Below, one piece after another: positions 8,861 through 17,973 of a DNA stretch of 64,000 nucleotides. Under the pieces are notes generated by a model that made no database searches, was not told the origin of the DNA, and was given only the letters and a program-made list of their open reading frames with translations. The stretch is taken from contig JADIZR010000008.1 of NCBI GenBank assembly GCA_016704655.1, positions 180,087 to 244,086 of the forward strand. Direction: 5' to 3'. The position numbers and the translations under genes were made by a program. The number at the start of each line of letters is the position of its first letter. Positions within the stretch are counted from its first letter, which is position 1. Source of the DNA: Pseudomonadota bacterium. Its GTDB lineage: Bacteria > Pseudomonadota > Gammaproteobacteria > Steroidobacterales > Steroidobacteraceae.

Positions 8861-9612
8861 GTCGCGGAGGAATGGCCAGTATGAGAGCGCTCGCATGGGA
8901 TCCGGGCCGGGCAATGCACGAGCCGGCCGTCATGGATGAGGTCAACAGTGATCTCGAGCGCATGGGCGCCGAGGATCGCGTGCGCTGGGCAGTCGCAAAC
9001 CTGCCGGGCGAACACGCGCTGTCGTCGAGCTTCGGCGCGCAGGCAGCGGTGTCGCTGCACATGGTGACGCGCGTGTTGCCGTCGCTCCCCGTCGTGCTGA
9101 TCGATACGGGGTACCTGTTCCCCGCGACCTACCGCTTCATCGACGAACTCGTTGAACGGCTGGAACTCAACCTCAGGGTCTATCAGCCGCGCGTTTCGCC
9201 AGCGTGGCTCGAGGCGCGCCACGGCCGGCTCTGGGAGCAGGGCCTCGACGGTATTCACCGCTACAACGAAGTGCGCAAGACCGAGCCGATGCAGCGCGCG
9301 CTGCGTGAACTCGACGTGAACACGTGGTTCGCGGGCCTGCGCCGCGACCAGGCCGGGACGCGCAGCCGCATCCGACCGCTCGAGTGGCGCGATGGGCGCT
9401 GGAAAGTGCACCCGATCTACGACTGGTCCGATCGCCAGGTGTTCGATTACCTGCGCCGGCACGAGCTGCCGTACCACCCGCTCTGGCACGAAGGGTACGT
9501 CTCGATCGGCGACTGGCACACGACCCGCACGCTCGCGGAGGCCGGCGACGCCGAGGCAACGCGCTTCTTCGGCCTGAAGCGCGAATGCGGCATCCACGGG
9601 CTGGAAGGCTGA
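8857..9612 (+). CDS. cysH: phosphoadenosine phosphosulfate (PAPS) reductase
   Basis: A 251-residue thioredoxin- or glutaredoxin-dependent reductase that converts PAPS to sulfite. It has the nucleotide-binding SSFGAQAAVSLHMV and VVLIDTGYLFP motifs near the N-terminus, WFAGLRRDQAGTRS in the middle, and the catalytic C-terminal KRECGIH (the ECGLH class). The paired CC motifs of the iron-sulfur APS reductases are missing, so it should use PAPS, like E. coli CysH. The start overlaps cysI by four bases; in-frame ATGs at 8872 and 8881 are possible alternatives. No cysD, cysN or cysC is present here, so sulfate activation must be encoded elsewhere. Confidence 0.95.
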   Translation: MSRGGMASMRALAWDPGRAMHEPAVMDEVNSDLERMGAEDRVRWAVANLPGEHALSSSFGAQAAVSLHMVTRVLPSLPVVLIDTGYLFPATYRFIDELVERLELNLRVYQPRVSPAWLEARHGRLWEQGLDGIHRYNEVRKTEPMQRALRELDVNTWFAGLRRDQAGTRSRIRPLEWRDGRWKVHPIYDWSDRQVFDYLRRHELPYHPLWHEGYVSIGDWHTTRTLAEAGDAEATRFFGLKRECGIHGLEG

Positions 9613-9613
9613 C

Positions 9614-11020
9614 GTGCGCTACTTTCCACTCTTCGCCGACCTGCAGGACCGCTGCGTTCTCGTCGTCGGTGGCGGTGCGGTGGCGGAGCGGAAAGTGCGA
9701 CTGCTGCTCGAGGCAAGTGCGCGAGTGCGGCTCGTCGCGCCCGAGGTCACGGCATCGCTGCGCGAGAACCCGTCCATCGAAGTCCACCGTGAACGATTCG
9801 AGCCGCGGCACCTCGACGGCGCCGTACTCGCCGTCGCAGCAACCGACGACCGTGCAGTGAACGAAGCGGTCGCGAGCGCCGGACGCGAACGTAACGTGCT
9901 CGTCAATGTCGTCGACGTGGCGGAGCTCTCGAGCTTCATCGTGCCTGCGATCGTCGACCGCTCGCCCCTGGTCATCGCGATTTCGACCGGCGGCGTCGCC
10001 CCGGTGCTGGCGCGGCTCGTGCGCGAGCGGCTCGAGTCGCTGCTCGACGGGTCGTTCGGTCAGCTCGCAGGCTTGCTGCAACGCTGGCGCGGAAGGATTA
10101 AAGGCGGGCTGCCTGACGTCAATGCGCGTCGCCGTTTCTATGAGGCAGTGGTGCGTGGGCAGGTGGCCGCGCTGGTGCGCAGCAATGACTTGCCGGGCGC
10201 CGAACGTGAACTCGAACGCACCTTGCAGCAGCCCGATGCGCCCCGGCGCGGCAGCGTCGCCCTGGTGGGCGCGGGTCCCGGCGACGCCGGCCTGCTGACC
10301 TTGAACGCGCTGCGGGCCCTGCAGGAAGCGGACGTAATCCTGCACGACCGGCTGGTCGCCGACGAAGTGCTGAACCTCGCGCGGCGCGATGCGGACCGCA
10401 TCTGCGTCGGCAAGATGGCGGGCGGTCACTCCGTCTCGCAGGGTCGCATCAACGAGCTGCTGCTGGAGCAGGCGCAGCGCGGCCGGCGCGTGGTGCGGTT
10501 GAAGGGCGGCGATCCGTTCATTTTCGGCCGCGGCGGCGAGGAGCTGGAATTTCTCGAGCAGCATGGCATTCCGTTCGAGGTCGTGCCGGGCATCACGGCG
10601 GCCATTGCCTGTGGCGCCTACGCCGGAATCCCGCTCACGCATCGTGAGCACGCGCAGTCCGTGCGGTTCGTGACGGCGCACAGCGGCGACTCGATGGACG
10701 GCCTCGACTGGGCCGCCCTGGCAAAGGGGCGGCAGACGCTTGCGCTCTACATGGGAGTGGCGGGGCTCGGCACGATCCGCGACCAGCTGGTGCAGCACGG
10801 ACGCGCGCCTTCGACGCCGGTGGCCATCGTCGAAAACGGCTCGTTTTCGAATCAGCGCGTGGTGCTCGCGACCCTCGCCGAACTCGAGGATGCGGGGCGA
10901 GCCGCCGCCGTGAAGTCGCCAGCGCTCGTGATCGTGGGCGAGGTGGCCGCTCTGGCCGAAAAGCTGCACTGGTTCGGCTCCGCGCCCGTCCAGTGGCACG
11001 CATTGCGGGCGGCGGCCTGA
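9614..11020 (+). CDS. cysG: siroheme synthase, trifunctional
   Basis: A 468-residue fusion enzyme. The N-terminal half (to about 210) is the NAD-dependent precorrin-2 dehydrogenase/ferrochelatase, with VLVVGGGAVAERKVRLLLEA near residue 15. The C-terminal half is uroporphyrinogen-III C-methyltransferase, with VALVGAGPGDAGLLTL, RLKGGDPFIFGRGGEE and PGITAA motifs. It makes the siroheme used by CysI. It starts at GTG, one base after the cysH stop, so it is the last gene of cysJIHG. The full length of the E. coli fusion is retained. Confidence 0.96.
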   Translation: MRYFPLFADLQDRCVLVVGGGAVAERKVRLLLEASARVRLVAPEVTASLRENPSIEVHRERFEPRHLDGAVLAVAATDDRAVNEAVASAGRERNVLVNVVDVAELSSFIVPAIVDRSPLVIAISTGGVAPVLARLVRERLESLLDGSFGQLAGLLQRWRGRIKGGLPDVNARRRFYEAVVRGQVAALVRSNDLPGAERELERTLQQPDAPRRGSVALVGAGPGDAGLLTLNALRALQEADVILHDRLVADEVLNLARRDADRICVGKMAGGHSVSQGRINELLLEQAQRGRRVVRLKGGDPFIFGRGGEELEFLEQHGIPFEVVPGITAAIACGAYAGIPLTHREHAQSVRFVTAHSGDSMDGLDWAALAKGRQTLALYMGVAGLGTIRDQLVQHGRAPSTPVAIVENGSFSNQRVVLATLAELEDAGRAAAVKSPALVIVGEVAALAEKLHWFGSAPVQWHALRAAA

Positions 11021-11039
11021 CGATCGACCGCGCTGGCGA

Positions 11040-13142
11040 TCATTGAGCTTGCCAGCTCAGCTCCGCAAACACCGAGCGCGGGCGTCCCGGAAAATAACGG
11101 TAGTTGCCGAACGCAAAGTCGGCACGGTCTGCATACGCGCGATCGAGCGCATTGTTGACGCGCAGCGTCAGCGACCAGCGCGGCACGAATTCCCAGCGCG
11201 CCCGGAGGTTCAGCAGTTCGTGGCCGGTGTAACGATGCGCATTGGCGGCGTCGACGAAGTAGTCGCCCACCACGAGCCATTCAGCTTCTGCGGCCACCTC
11301 GGGTAATGGTCTGAACTCGAGCACGGCGCGCATCAGGTCGCGCGGCGCTGTGTCCACGTCGTTGCCTGCGGTGATCGTCTCGCCGCCCTCGATGGCGCGG
11401 GAAAACTCGTAGCGATGCCTGGCGTGCGTGCCAGCAACGGTTGCGCCGAGCACGTCCAGCGCCTGCCACGTCAGCGTGTACTCCACGCCTTCGTGCGAGG
11501 TGCGACCCTGGCTCACATAGAAGCCGTTCGAATCGCGGAGGATGACGTTGTCCTTGCGCATGTCGAATCCGGCGAACTCGCCGCGCCAGTTGCCGCGCGC
11601 GAACTTCAGGCCGATTTCATAGGCATCGACCTGCTCGGAATCGAGGTCGGCCACCGCCTGATTGCGCTGCAACCGGTAGAGCTCGGTCATTTCCGGCGGA
11701 CGGAACCCGCGCGATGCGTTGGCATACAGCATCAGGCCTGTGGCTGCGTCCCAGCGCAGGCTGAGCTTGGGTGCCGCGTTGGTGAAGGAATCACTGCGAT
11801 CGGCAGGCCGGCTGTACAGGCAACCCGCCGGCAGGCACGGCACGCCGTTCTCGTCCGTGTTGCCGGCGAGCATGTGGTTGTCGTAATCGTAGTTGACGTA
11901 CTCCACGCGCACGCCCGCACCCGCGTGCAGGGAGGGTGTCAATGCATAGTCGAGCTGCGCGTAGCCGCCGGCCACGTTGGACGTCACGCTGTAGTCGTAG
12001 TGCAGGCCGGCCGGACGGATCGCATTGGCGGCCGGGCTGCCGCCTGTCGTTGGGTTCTCCTGGTCCTCGACCAGGAACGAATCCGCCCACTCGAGGTCGA
12101 GTCCGGTGATGAGCGAGACGCGATCACCGAGATCCCAATCGAAGCTCGTCATCACGCCTGCGCTTTCCTGGCCGTTGCGTTCGACGGGTTTGCCCAGCAG
12201 GAAGTGCTGCAGGAAGTCCATGCGCGACGTACGCAGGTAGGGCCGCAGTTCCAGTTGCCCGGGCAGGGAAGTCTGCGGCTGCACGAGGCCCGTGAGCCGC
12301 ACGGCATTGGCGTTGCGATAGGCCTCCGGGTTCAGGTTCTGTTCGCGCAAGTCCGGGTCGCGATAAGCATTTTCGCCGGGTATGAATCCAGCGGTCTGCT
12401 GCTCGAGCTTCGTCGCCGCGAGGTCGAACCGCGAGGGAATGCTGCCTCCCGCGCCGGTCGTCAGCGTGGCGTTGAGCTTGCCCTCGTCGAAACCGGACTG
12501 GTCACGCCAGCCGCCGTCGTGCGTGTACAGCGCCTTGATGCCAGAAGCAGTGGTCTCGCCCTGGTGCGAGGCGACCAGGCTGCCGCGCGTGTACTGGTCC
12601 GGGCCCAGGCCGAGTCCGAGCTGCCAGCGTGGCAGGTCCGGTGGCGCGTCCTGCAGCACGTTGATCGTGCCGTGCACGGAATTCGAGCCGTAGAGCGCCG
12701 ATCCGGTGCCGCGCAGGATTTCGATCGCTTCCGCCTGCTCGGTGTTGATCTCGAGCATCTCGTTGACGTTGCAGAAGCCCACAGGGCGGATCGGCACGCC
12801 GTTTTCCAGGAACAGGAACGCGCCGCACGAGCCGGCGCCGGTCAGTACCGGTGAGCGAATCGCGGTGAGGCTTTCCTGTCCGCTGCCACGCTGCACCATC
12901 ACGCCGGGCACGCGGTTGAGCGCCTCGGAACTGTGCGTGGCGCCAAGCAGTTCGATGGCGTCGCGGTCGACGCGGCCGATGCTGAGGGGTGTCGCGAGCG
13001 CTGCCACGGGTTGCCGTTGCGCGGTCACGACGATTTCTTCGAGCGCGGGCGTCGCGGCACGCGCAGTGACGGTCGCGGCGACGCCCGCGCCAGAGATGAG
13101 GTACGCGAGGCAGCACGCCGCTCGAAAATTAAGCAAAGTCAT
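11040..13142 (-). CDS. TonB-dependent outer-membrane receptor
   Basis: A 700-residue receptor with a signal peptide ending near AARAATPALEE, a TonB box-like EEIVVTAQRQ, and a plug domain (about residues 45-160) with RVPGVMVQRGSG and EILRGTGSALYGSN. A 22-strand barrel follows, ending in RPRSVFAELSWQAQ with no terminal aromatic residue. The plug carries two cysteines, in GSCGAFLFLENG and GFCNVNE, which could form a disulfide. Some FecA-like siderophore or iron receptors share this region. The substrate cannot be told. It is convergent with cysG and divergent from the patatin gene, with 113 bases between the two starts that should hold both promoters. Confidence 0.93.
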   Translation of the reverse strand: MTLLNFRAACCLAYLISGAGVAATVTARAATPALEEIVVTAQRQPVAALATPLSIGRVDRDAIELLGATHSSEALNRVPGVMVQRGSGQESLTAIRSPVLTGAGSCGAFLFLENGVPIRPVGFCNVNEMLEINTEQAEAIEILRGTGSALYGSNSVHGTINVLQDAPPDLPRWQLGLGLGPDQYTRGSLVASHQGETTASGIKALYTHDGGWRDQSGFDEGKLNATLTTGAGGSIPSRFDLAATKLEQQTAGFIPGENAYRDPDLREQNLNPEAYRNANAVRLTGLVQPQTSLPGQLELRPYLRTSRMDFLQHFLLGKPVERNGQESAGVMTSFDWDLGDRVSLITGLDLEWADSFLVEDQENPTTGGSPAANAIRPAGLHYDYSVTSNVAGGYAQLDYALTPSLHAGAGVRVEYVNYDYDNHMLAGNTDENGVPCLPAGCLYSRPADRSDSFTNAAPKLSLRWDAATGLMLYANASRGFRPPEMTELYRLQRNQAVADLDSEQVDAYEIGLKFARGNWRGEFAGFDMRKDNVILRDSNGFYVSQGRTSHEGVEYTLTWQALDVLGATVAGTHARHRYEFSRAIEGGETITAGNDVDTAPRDLMRAVLEFRPLPEVAAEAEWLVVGDYFVDAANAHRYTGHELLNLRARWEFVPRWSLTLRVNNALDRAYADRADFAFGNYRYFPGRPRSVFAELSWQAQ

Positions 13143-13255
13143 GGCGGAAGGATTCAGCTGTGGCGCGGGATGAAGTTTCGCCGGCCAATATTACCGACCG
13201 GGAGCGGGTGTGGTGTCGGCGTTTGCTACCATCGCCGCACCTTCTGGAGCTGGCA

Positions 13256-15583
13256 ATGCGAATCCCATTCGTGCCCCGCCGCTTGCGCGCCCACCGACTG
13301 CAATCTCCGTCCCGGCCGACGGGGACGCGGAGTCCGCTGTTGGCCTGCGTCGTCATCGCCTGCATGGCTAGTGGCTTGCCCGCGCAGGTGAAAGCGGCGG
13401 AGAGCGACGTGCCAGGGGCGCCGCTACCGGTGGCATCCGAACCCGCGCGGCCCCGTATCGGGCTGGTGTTGAGCGGTGGCGGTGCCCGCGGCGCAGCCCA
13501 CGTCGGCGTGATCCGCATGCTGGAGGAAATGCAGATCCCGATCGACGCAATCGCTGGCACGAGCATGGGCGCGGTCGTGGGCGGGCTCTATGCCGCGGGC
13601 CTGAGCGGCGACGAAATCGAGCGCGTGTTCCGCGAACTCGACTGGCAGGAACTGATCCGTGATCGCGCGCCGCGTCGCGAGCTCGCCTATCGCCGCAAGC
13701 AGGACGACCGCAACATCCTCGCCAAGGGCGCGCTCGGCGTGAACACGAGCGCAGGCGTCGTGCTGCCGCTCGGCCTGGTGCAGGGCCACAAGATCACGCA
13801 GGTGTTGCGTGATTCGACGGCACGTGTCGCCGACGTGCAGGACTTCGACCGGTTGCCGACGCGTTTCCGCGCGCTCGCAACCGATCTCGAGACGGGCGAG
13901 GCCGTCGTCATGGGGCAGGGCGACCTGGTGACCGTCCTGCGCGCGAGCATGTCGGCCCCGGGCGTGCTCACGCCGATCGAGATGAACGGCCGGCTGCTCG
14001 TGGATGGGGGCCTCGTCGACAACCTGCCCGTCGAACTCGCGCAGAGCATGGGCGTTGACCGGCTCATCGTCGTCGACGTGAGCTTTCCACTGGCGCAGCG
14101 GGATGGGTTGCGCTCCGCGTTCGACATCACGAACCAGATGGTCGGCATCATGGTCCGGCGCAGTACGCTCGAATCCAAGCGGCACCTGCAGCCGGGCGAC
14201 GTGCTGATCGAACCCGACCTCGGCGCGATGACCGCGATCGATTTCGGCCGCATGCCGCAGGTGATGGAGCAGGGACGGAAGGCGGCCAGCGCGCAGGCCC
14301 CCGCGCTCGCAGCGCTGTCGTTGTCCGCGGCTGACTACGAGCACTACGTCGCACAGCGGGCTCGCACTGCGGAACCCGCCGTCCAGGTCGCGTTCGTGCG
14401 CCCGGGCACCCAGTCGCAGGAAGAAGCGCACCGGGTCGAGGCCGTCTTCGGCGACCTGGCCGGCAAGCCACTCGACCGTCCCGAACTGCAGGAACGCCTT
14501 GCCTCGCAGTATCGTCTCGACGATTTCGAATCCGTCGACTACCGGATCGTCCGCAGCGATGCGGGCGAGCGCGGACTGGAGATCGACTTGCGCCGCAAGT
14601 CCTGGGGCCCGACCTTCCTGCGGCTCGGCGTGGGCGTGGAAAACGATTTTGAAGGCGGCGCCACGGCGAATGCAGCGGCGCAGCTGCGCATGACGCACGT
14701 CAATGCGCTCGACGCCGAATGGATCATCGACGGCCAGATCGGGGAGGAGCCGACACTGCGGACCGAGCTTTACCAGCCGCTGTCACTGCGGCGGCCCTAT
14801 TTCATCGCGCCGGCGTTCCGTTACGAGCAAGTCACGCTGCAGATCGTCAGCGACGAGGGACAGCGGCTCGCGCGTTATCGCACTCGCGACACCGAGGTAT
14901 CGCTGGCCGTGGGTGCGGAGCTGTCGAACTGGGGAGAAGTGCGGGTGGGTCTGCGGCGCGGCGATGGCAGTAGCCACGTGCTGGTCGGCGATCCCGGCCT
15001 GCCGACAGCCGATTTCGACCTCGGTGGTGCCTTCGTGAACTTCGGCTATGACCGGCTCGACAGCGGTTATTTCCCGACGCAAGGCCAGGCCTTCCGGGCG
15101 AGCTGGCTCGCCGACCGCGAATCGCTTGGCGCGACGCGCGATGCGGACATCGTCCGCGCATCCTGGCAACTGGCACGCAGTCGCGGTCGCTACAGCCTGG
15201 TGTGGTCGATGGACGGCGGTTCCGCCCTTGACGACCAGGTCGTCTCGCCGCAGGAACTTTTTACGCTCGGCGGACTGTTCGACATCTCCGGGCTCGCTTC
15301 CGACGCCAGGGTGGGCACTCAGTACGGCATCGCGCGCGCCATCCTGTACCGCCGCATCAGCCGAGGCGGCACGGGCTTCTTCGAGTTCCCGGCCTACATC
15401 GGCTTCTCGGTGGAAGCCGGCAATGTGTGGGCGACCCGCGATGATGTCGACTTTGGCGACCTCGAAACGGGCGGCAGCCTGTTCCTCGGCGCCGAGAGCC
15501 CGTTCGGCCCGGTCTATCTGGCCGCGGGCCTCGCGAGTGGAGGCGAACGGGCTTTTTACCTTTACCTCGGCAAGACGTTCTGA
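13256..15583 (+). CDS. patatin-like phospholipase with C-terminal Omp85 barrel (PlpD/type Vd-like)
   Basis: A 775-residue exported protein. After a basic, hydrophobic signal region (LLACVVIACMASGLPAQVKA, about residues 32-50), the patatin domain shows the oxyanion-hole GGGARGAAHVG, the nucleophile elbow GTSMG and the catalytic DGG (DGGLVDNLP). A POTRA-like linker around 380-440 and a C-terminal Omp85-type barrel follow, ending in LYLGKTF. Proteins of this layout are type Vd autotransporters such as PlpD, which put a lipase on or through the outer membrane. The ATG at 13256 is chosen because GGAG precedes it and the signal peptide starts there; a longer frame from 13160 would bury the signal. 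Confidence 0.9.
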   Translation: MRIPFVPRRLRAHRLQSPSRPTGTRSPLLACVVIACMASGLPAQVKAAESDVPGAPLPVASEPARPRIGLVLSGGGARGAAHVGVIRMLEEMQIPIDAIAGTSMGAVVGGLYAAGLSGDEIERVFRELDWQELIRDRAPRRELAYRRKQDDRNILAKGALGVNTSAGVVLPLGLVQGHKITQVLRDSTARVADVQDFDRLPTRFRALATDLETGEAVVMGQGDLVTVLRASMSAPGVLTPIEMNGRLLVDGGLVDNLPVELAQSMGVDRLIVVDVSFPLAQRDGLRSAFDITNQMVGIMVRRSTLESKRHLQPGDVLIEPDLGAMTAIDFGRMPQVMEQGRKAASAQAPALAALSLSAADYEHYVAQRARTAEPAVQVAFVRPGTQSQEEAHRVEAVFGDLAGKPLDRPELQERLASQYRLDDFESVDYRIVRSDAGERGLEIDLRRKSWGPTFLRLGVGVENDFEGGATANAAAQLRMTHVNALDAEWIIDGQIGEEPTLRTELYQPLSLRRPYFIAPAFRYEQVTLQIVSDEGQRLARYRTRDTEVSLAVGAELSNWGEVRVGLRRGDGSSHVLVGDPGLPTADFDLGGAFVNFGYDRLDSGYFPTQGQAFRASWLADRESLGATRDADIVRASWQLARSRGRYSLVWSMDGGSALDDQVVSPQELFTLGGLFDISGLASDARVGTQYGIARAILYRRISRGGTGFFEFPAYIGFSVEAGNVWATRDDVDFGDLETGGSLFLGAESPFGPVYLAAGLASGGERAFYLYLGKTF

Positions 15584-15641
15584 GCCGTCGGGCAGGGCGC
15601 AACCGGAAAGGCTAAAATGCAGGCCTTCCCGGAGAGTGCCC

Positions 15642-15884
15642 ATGGCCATCGCCAACGAACAGAACCTGCGGCAGCCGCTGCCCGCGTCGCGTCCTTACGG
15701 ACTGCGCGTCCGCGCGCGCCGCAACGACCCGTTCCGTCACCTCGTGGGCGATGACTGGCAGAAGGAGCACTGGTTCGCGAGTCGTGCCGAGCGCGATGCC
15801 GCCCTGGCGCAGATGAGTGGCCGGTATGTCTATTTCCGTCCCGGTGACGCTCCCACGCTCGACTTTGAAAAAGTCGATCCCTGA
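15642..15884 (+). CDS. small conserved-looking cytoplasmic protein, unknown function
   Basis: An 80-residue soluble protein with no membrane segment, rich in Arg and aromatic residues (PYGLRVRARRNDPFRHLVGDD, then EKEHWF-like and FRPGDAPTLDFEKVDP segments). A clear GGAGAG ribosome site lies 6-8 bases before the ATG. I do not recognise a characterised family. It stands alone between the patatin gene and the convergent kinase gene. Its last 11 bases (TCGATCCCTGA) are repeated 30 bases further on at 15904-15914. Confidence 0.7.
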   Translation: MAIANEQNLRQPLPASRPYGLRVRARRNDPFRHLVGDDWQKEHWFASRAERDAALAQMSGRYVYFRPGDAPTLDFEKVDP

Positions 15885-15940
15885 CAAGTAGCCCCCTTAG
15901 AAATCGATCCCTGAGTATCGACCAGGGTCGTCGCGGCTGC

Positions 15941-16615
15941 TTAATGGCCGCGGTCGCCGGCTCCTTCGCGGTCGGACCAGCCCAGCAAACCCCGCGTCAC
16001 CCACCGATAGGCAGGCTTGCCCGTGCGCATCCAGATCGCGGCCGGCCAGGAACGGCGCGCGAGGATGGCGCGTTGCCGTGCCGTGAGCCGCTCCGGGCAA
16101 TAGGTGCGTTTGTGCTTCAAGAGGTGCCGCAAGTCGTCGTAGGCGAGGACGCGGAAGCGCCAGCCGCGATAGCGAGGGCGCATCGCTAGCTGAAAATCGA
16201 CGACGGCCGGCGAGCCGTCGGGTGCGACGAGCCAGTTCGGTTCCTTCGCCAGGTCGTTGTGCACCACGCCGGCCGCATGCAGACGCCGGACCAGTCGCAG
16301 CGCTTCGCGGTAGTACGCGGGATCGCGTGGCTGGATTCGCTGCATCGGTTGGCCATCGAGCCAGGAGCGCCGCAGGCGGTGGCCGTCCCACTGCAGCAGG
16401 CGCGGTAAGCCCGGCACCTGCTGCAGCGCCGCGAGTGCGCGCGCTTCACGGGCTGCGAGTCGTCGCGCCGCGAGCCGCAGCCACCAGCGTGCGTCGCGCG
16501 TGTCGCGCTCGATGCACGCAGAGCCCGCGTGCGAGCCCTGCGCAGGCAGGTCGAGGCGACAGACGGAACCCAGCAGGTCGCGCTTGAGCACGGTGCGCGA
16601 CGTGGGCCCGATCAC
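15941..16615 (-). CDS. RIO/lipopolysaccharide-kinase-like serine/threonine kinase
   Basis: A 224-residue kinase-fold protein. The catalytic loop reads VVHNDLAKEPNWLV and the metal-binding segment VVDFQLAM (DFQ for DFG). HND in place of HRD is as in RIO, InaA and Kdo-kinase-like families. The N-lobe is short. The start is GTG at 16615, overlapping the upstream methyltransferase stop (GTGA); longer in-frame extensions overlap that gene and lack a good site. A role in lipid-A/core phosphorylation or a housekeeping RIO-like role is possible; the substrate is unknown. Confidence 0.78.
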   Translation of the reverse strand: MIGPTSRTVLKRDLLGSVCRLDLPAQGSHAGSACIERDTRDARWWLRLAARRLAAREARALAALQQVPGLPRLLQWDGHRLRRSWLDGQPMQRIQPRDPAYYREALRLVRRLHAAGVVHNDLAKEPNWLVAPDGSPAVVDFQLAMRPRYRGWRFRVLAYDDLRHLLKHKRTYCPERLTARQRAILARRSWPAAIWMRTGKPAYRWVTRGLLGWSDREGAGDRGH

Positions 16616-17229
16616 GGCAGGCGCCACCAGGGGGCGAAAGCTCCCGCGTGCTGCAGTCCGTGCGCCGCCTGCAGCAGCGCGAGGGCCAGCAGCAGGCTGC
16701 CGGCGTCGAGCACGGCTTTCCACACCACGCGCGGCTGGATCTCCAGCAACTCCGGGACCGAATAGCGTGACCTGTCCGGAATCAGCGCCGGAACCTGCTC
16801 GCGGTAGCGACGCGCCGCTGCGCCATGCGTGCTCTCGAGCAGCGCGTCCTCGGCCCGCATGGCACCGACGTGCAGCAGGGCGGCGATGCCCGTCAGCGCC
16901 AGCAGCAGCACGACGCTGCGCGTGACGAGTCCGAGTCCGAACGTGCCGACCAACGACAGCAGGTAGAGCGGGTGCCGGCAGGCAGCGTACGGCCCGGCCT
17001 GGACCAGTGTCGCGTCCTTGCGACCGGCGATGAACAGCGAGGTCCAGAAGCGGCCCAGGGCCGCGAGGGCGACCAGCACGAATCCAAGGAACCCCACCAG
17101 GCCGCTCGCGAAACCCGTAAACGTAGGGCGCTCGGTGAATGCAACCAGGACGATGCAGGCGACGACGGCCATTGCCATCAGGCGCACCCGCGGTGTGCTG
17201 CGGGAGTTGTTCACGGGGTCGGGCTGCAC
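16612..17229 (-). CDS. isoprenylcysteine/phospholipid methyltransferase-family membrane protein
   Basis: A 205-residue integral membrane protein with about five hydrophobic segments. The SAM-binding signature of the ICMT/PEMT family, GPYAACRHPLYLLSLVGTFG, lies at roughly residues 78-97, followed by the conserved acidic stretch AEDALLES and a YREQVPALIP tail motif. Bacterial members methylate isoprenoid or phospholipid-like substrates, mostly undefined. Its stop overlaps the kinase GTG, so the two are probably co-transcribed. It is divergent from marC with 41 bases between the starts. Confidence 0.85.
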   Translation of the reverse strand: MQPDPVNNSRSTPRVRLMAMAVVACIVLVAFTERPTFTGFASGLVGFLGFVLVALAALGRFWTSLFIAGRKDATLVQAGPYAACRHPLYLLSLVGTFGLGLVTRSVVLLLALTGIAALLHVGAMRAEDALLESTHGAAARRYREQVPALIPDRSRYSVPELLEIQPRVVWKAVLDAGSLLLALALLQAAHGLQHAGAFAPWWRLP

Positions 17230-17270
17230 GGTGTCATGCAGGCATTCTAGCCGCCGGTTAAAGTACGCGG

Positions 17271-17962
17271 ATGAACTGGCTCGGTCTCTATTTCAGCTCG
17301 CTGCTGGCGGCGTTGCTCGCGATCCTGCCGATCGTGAACCCGTTCGGCGCCGTTCCGCTCGTCATGTCCGCTTCCGGGCACCTGCCGGAGCAGGAGCGCC
17401 TGCGCCAGATTCGCCGCGCCTGCGTCTACACCTTCTTCCTGATGTCGGGCTTCCTCGTGGCGGGCGGCCTGATCATGAATTTCTTCGGCATCTCGCTGCC
17501 TGGCATGCGTATCGCCGGCGGCTTGATCGTCGCGTTCCTGGGCTTTCAGATGCTGTTTCCGAACCCGATTTCGGACAAGGAAGCGATGACGAAGGCGGCC
17601 GGCGAGAGGTACGACATCGCGTTCACTCCGCTCGCCATGCCGGGCCTGAGCGGCCCCGGAACCTTTGCCGTCGTGATGAGTCTCTCGTCGCAGGCCGCGG
17701 CCAGGAAAGGCTACCTCAGCATCGTCGATTTCATGGGCGTGCTGACGGCGATTTTCCTGACGGCGCTGCTCAGCTGGTTCGTCCTGCGCGGCGCCGAACG
17801 CGTCAACCGGCTGCTCGGCGCCACGGGCATGGTCGCGCTGACGCGACTGACCGGTTTCCTGATGATTTCGATCGGTGTGCAGTTCCTGATCAACGGCACG
17901 ACCATGATCCGCAGGACCCCGCGTTCTGGTCGGGCCTCGCCGAAGCGCTGCGCACCAGCTAG
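17271..17962 (+). CDS. marC: MarC-family membrane protein (C-terminal frameshift)
   Basis: MarC-family inner-membrane proteins have about 210-220 residues and six membrane helices; the function is not settled. This one shows LPIVNPFGAVPLVMS at the N-terminus and MPGLSGPGTFAVVM in the middle. It reads correctly in frame from ATG 17271 to about residue 213 (FLINGTTMIR). There the frame must shift by one base near 17908-17914 to reach the family-like ending DPAFWSGLAEALRTS and its TAG at 17960-17962. As written, the frame instead runs 448 bases further, to 18410, antisensically out of phase through msrA, which is not credible. This is a one-base deletion in the genome or the assembly. Confidence 0.82.
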
Positions 17963-17973
17963 GAAGACGGACG

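Noticed and set aside
7205..8914. 569-codon open frame on the minus strand
   Set aside because: Antisense shadow of cysI, whose family motifs are unambiguous on the plus strand.
9173..10999. 608-codon open frame on the minus strand
   Set aside because: Antisense to cysH and cysG; composition typical of a mirrored high-GC frame, no domain seen.
11022..11041. 5-bp inverted repeat GATCG/CGATC between cysG and the receptor gene
   Set aside because: Too short to call a terminator; chance occurrence is likely in this sequence.
13160..13255. longer N-terminus for the patatin gene
   Set aside because: It would place 32 residues before the signal peptide and has no ribosome site; ATG 13256 has one.
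15874..15914. 11-base direct repeat TCGATCCCTGA as an attachment site
   Set aside because: No integrase, tRNA or mobile gene lies nearby; the copies are only 30 bases apart.
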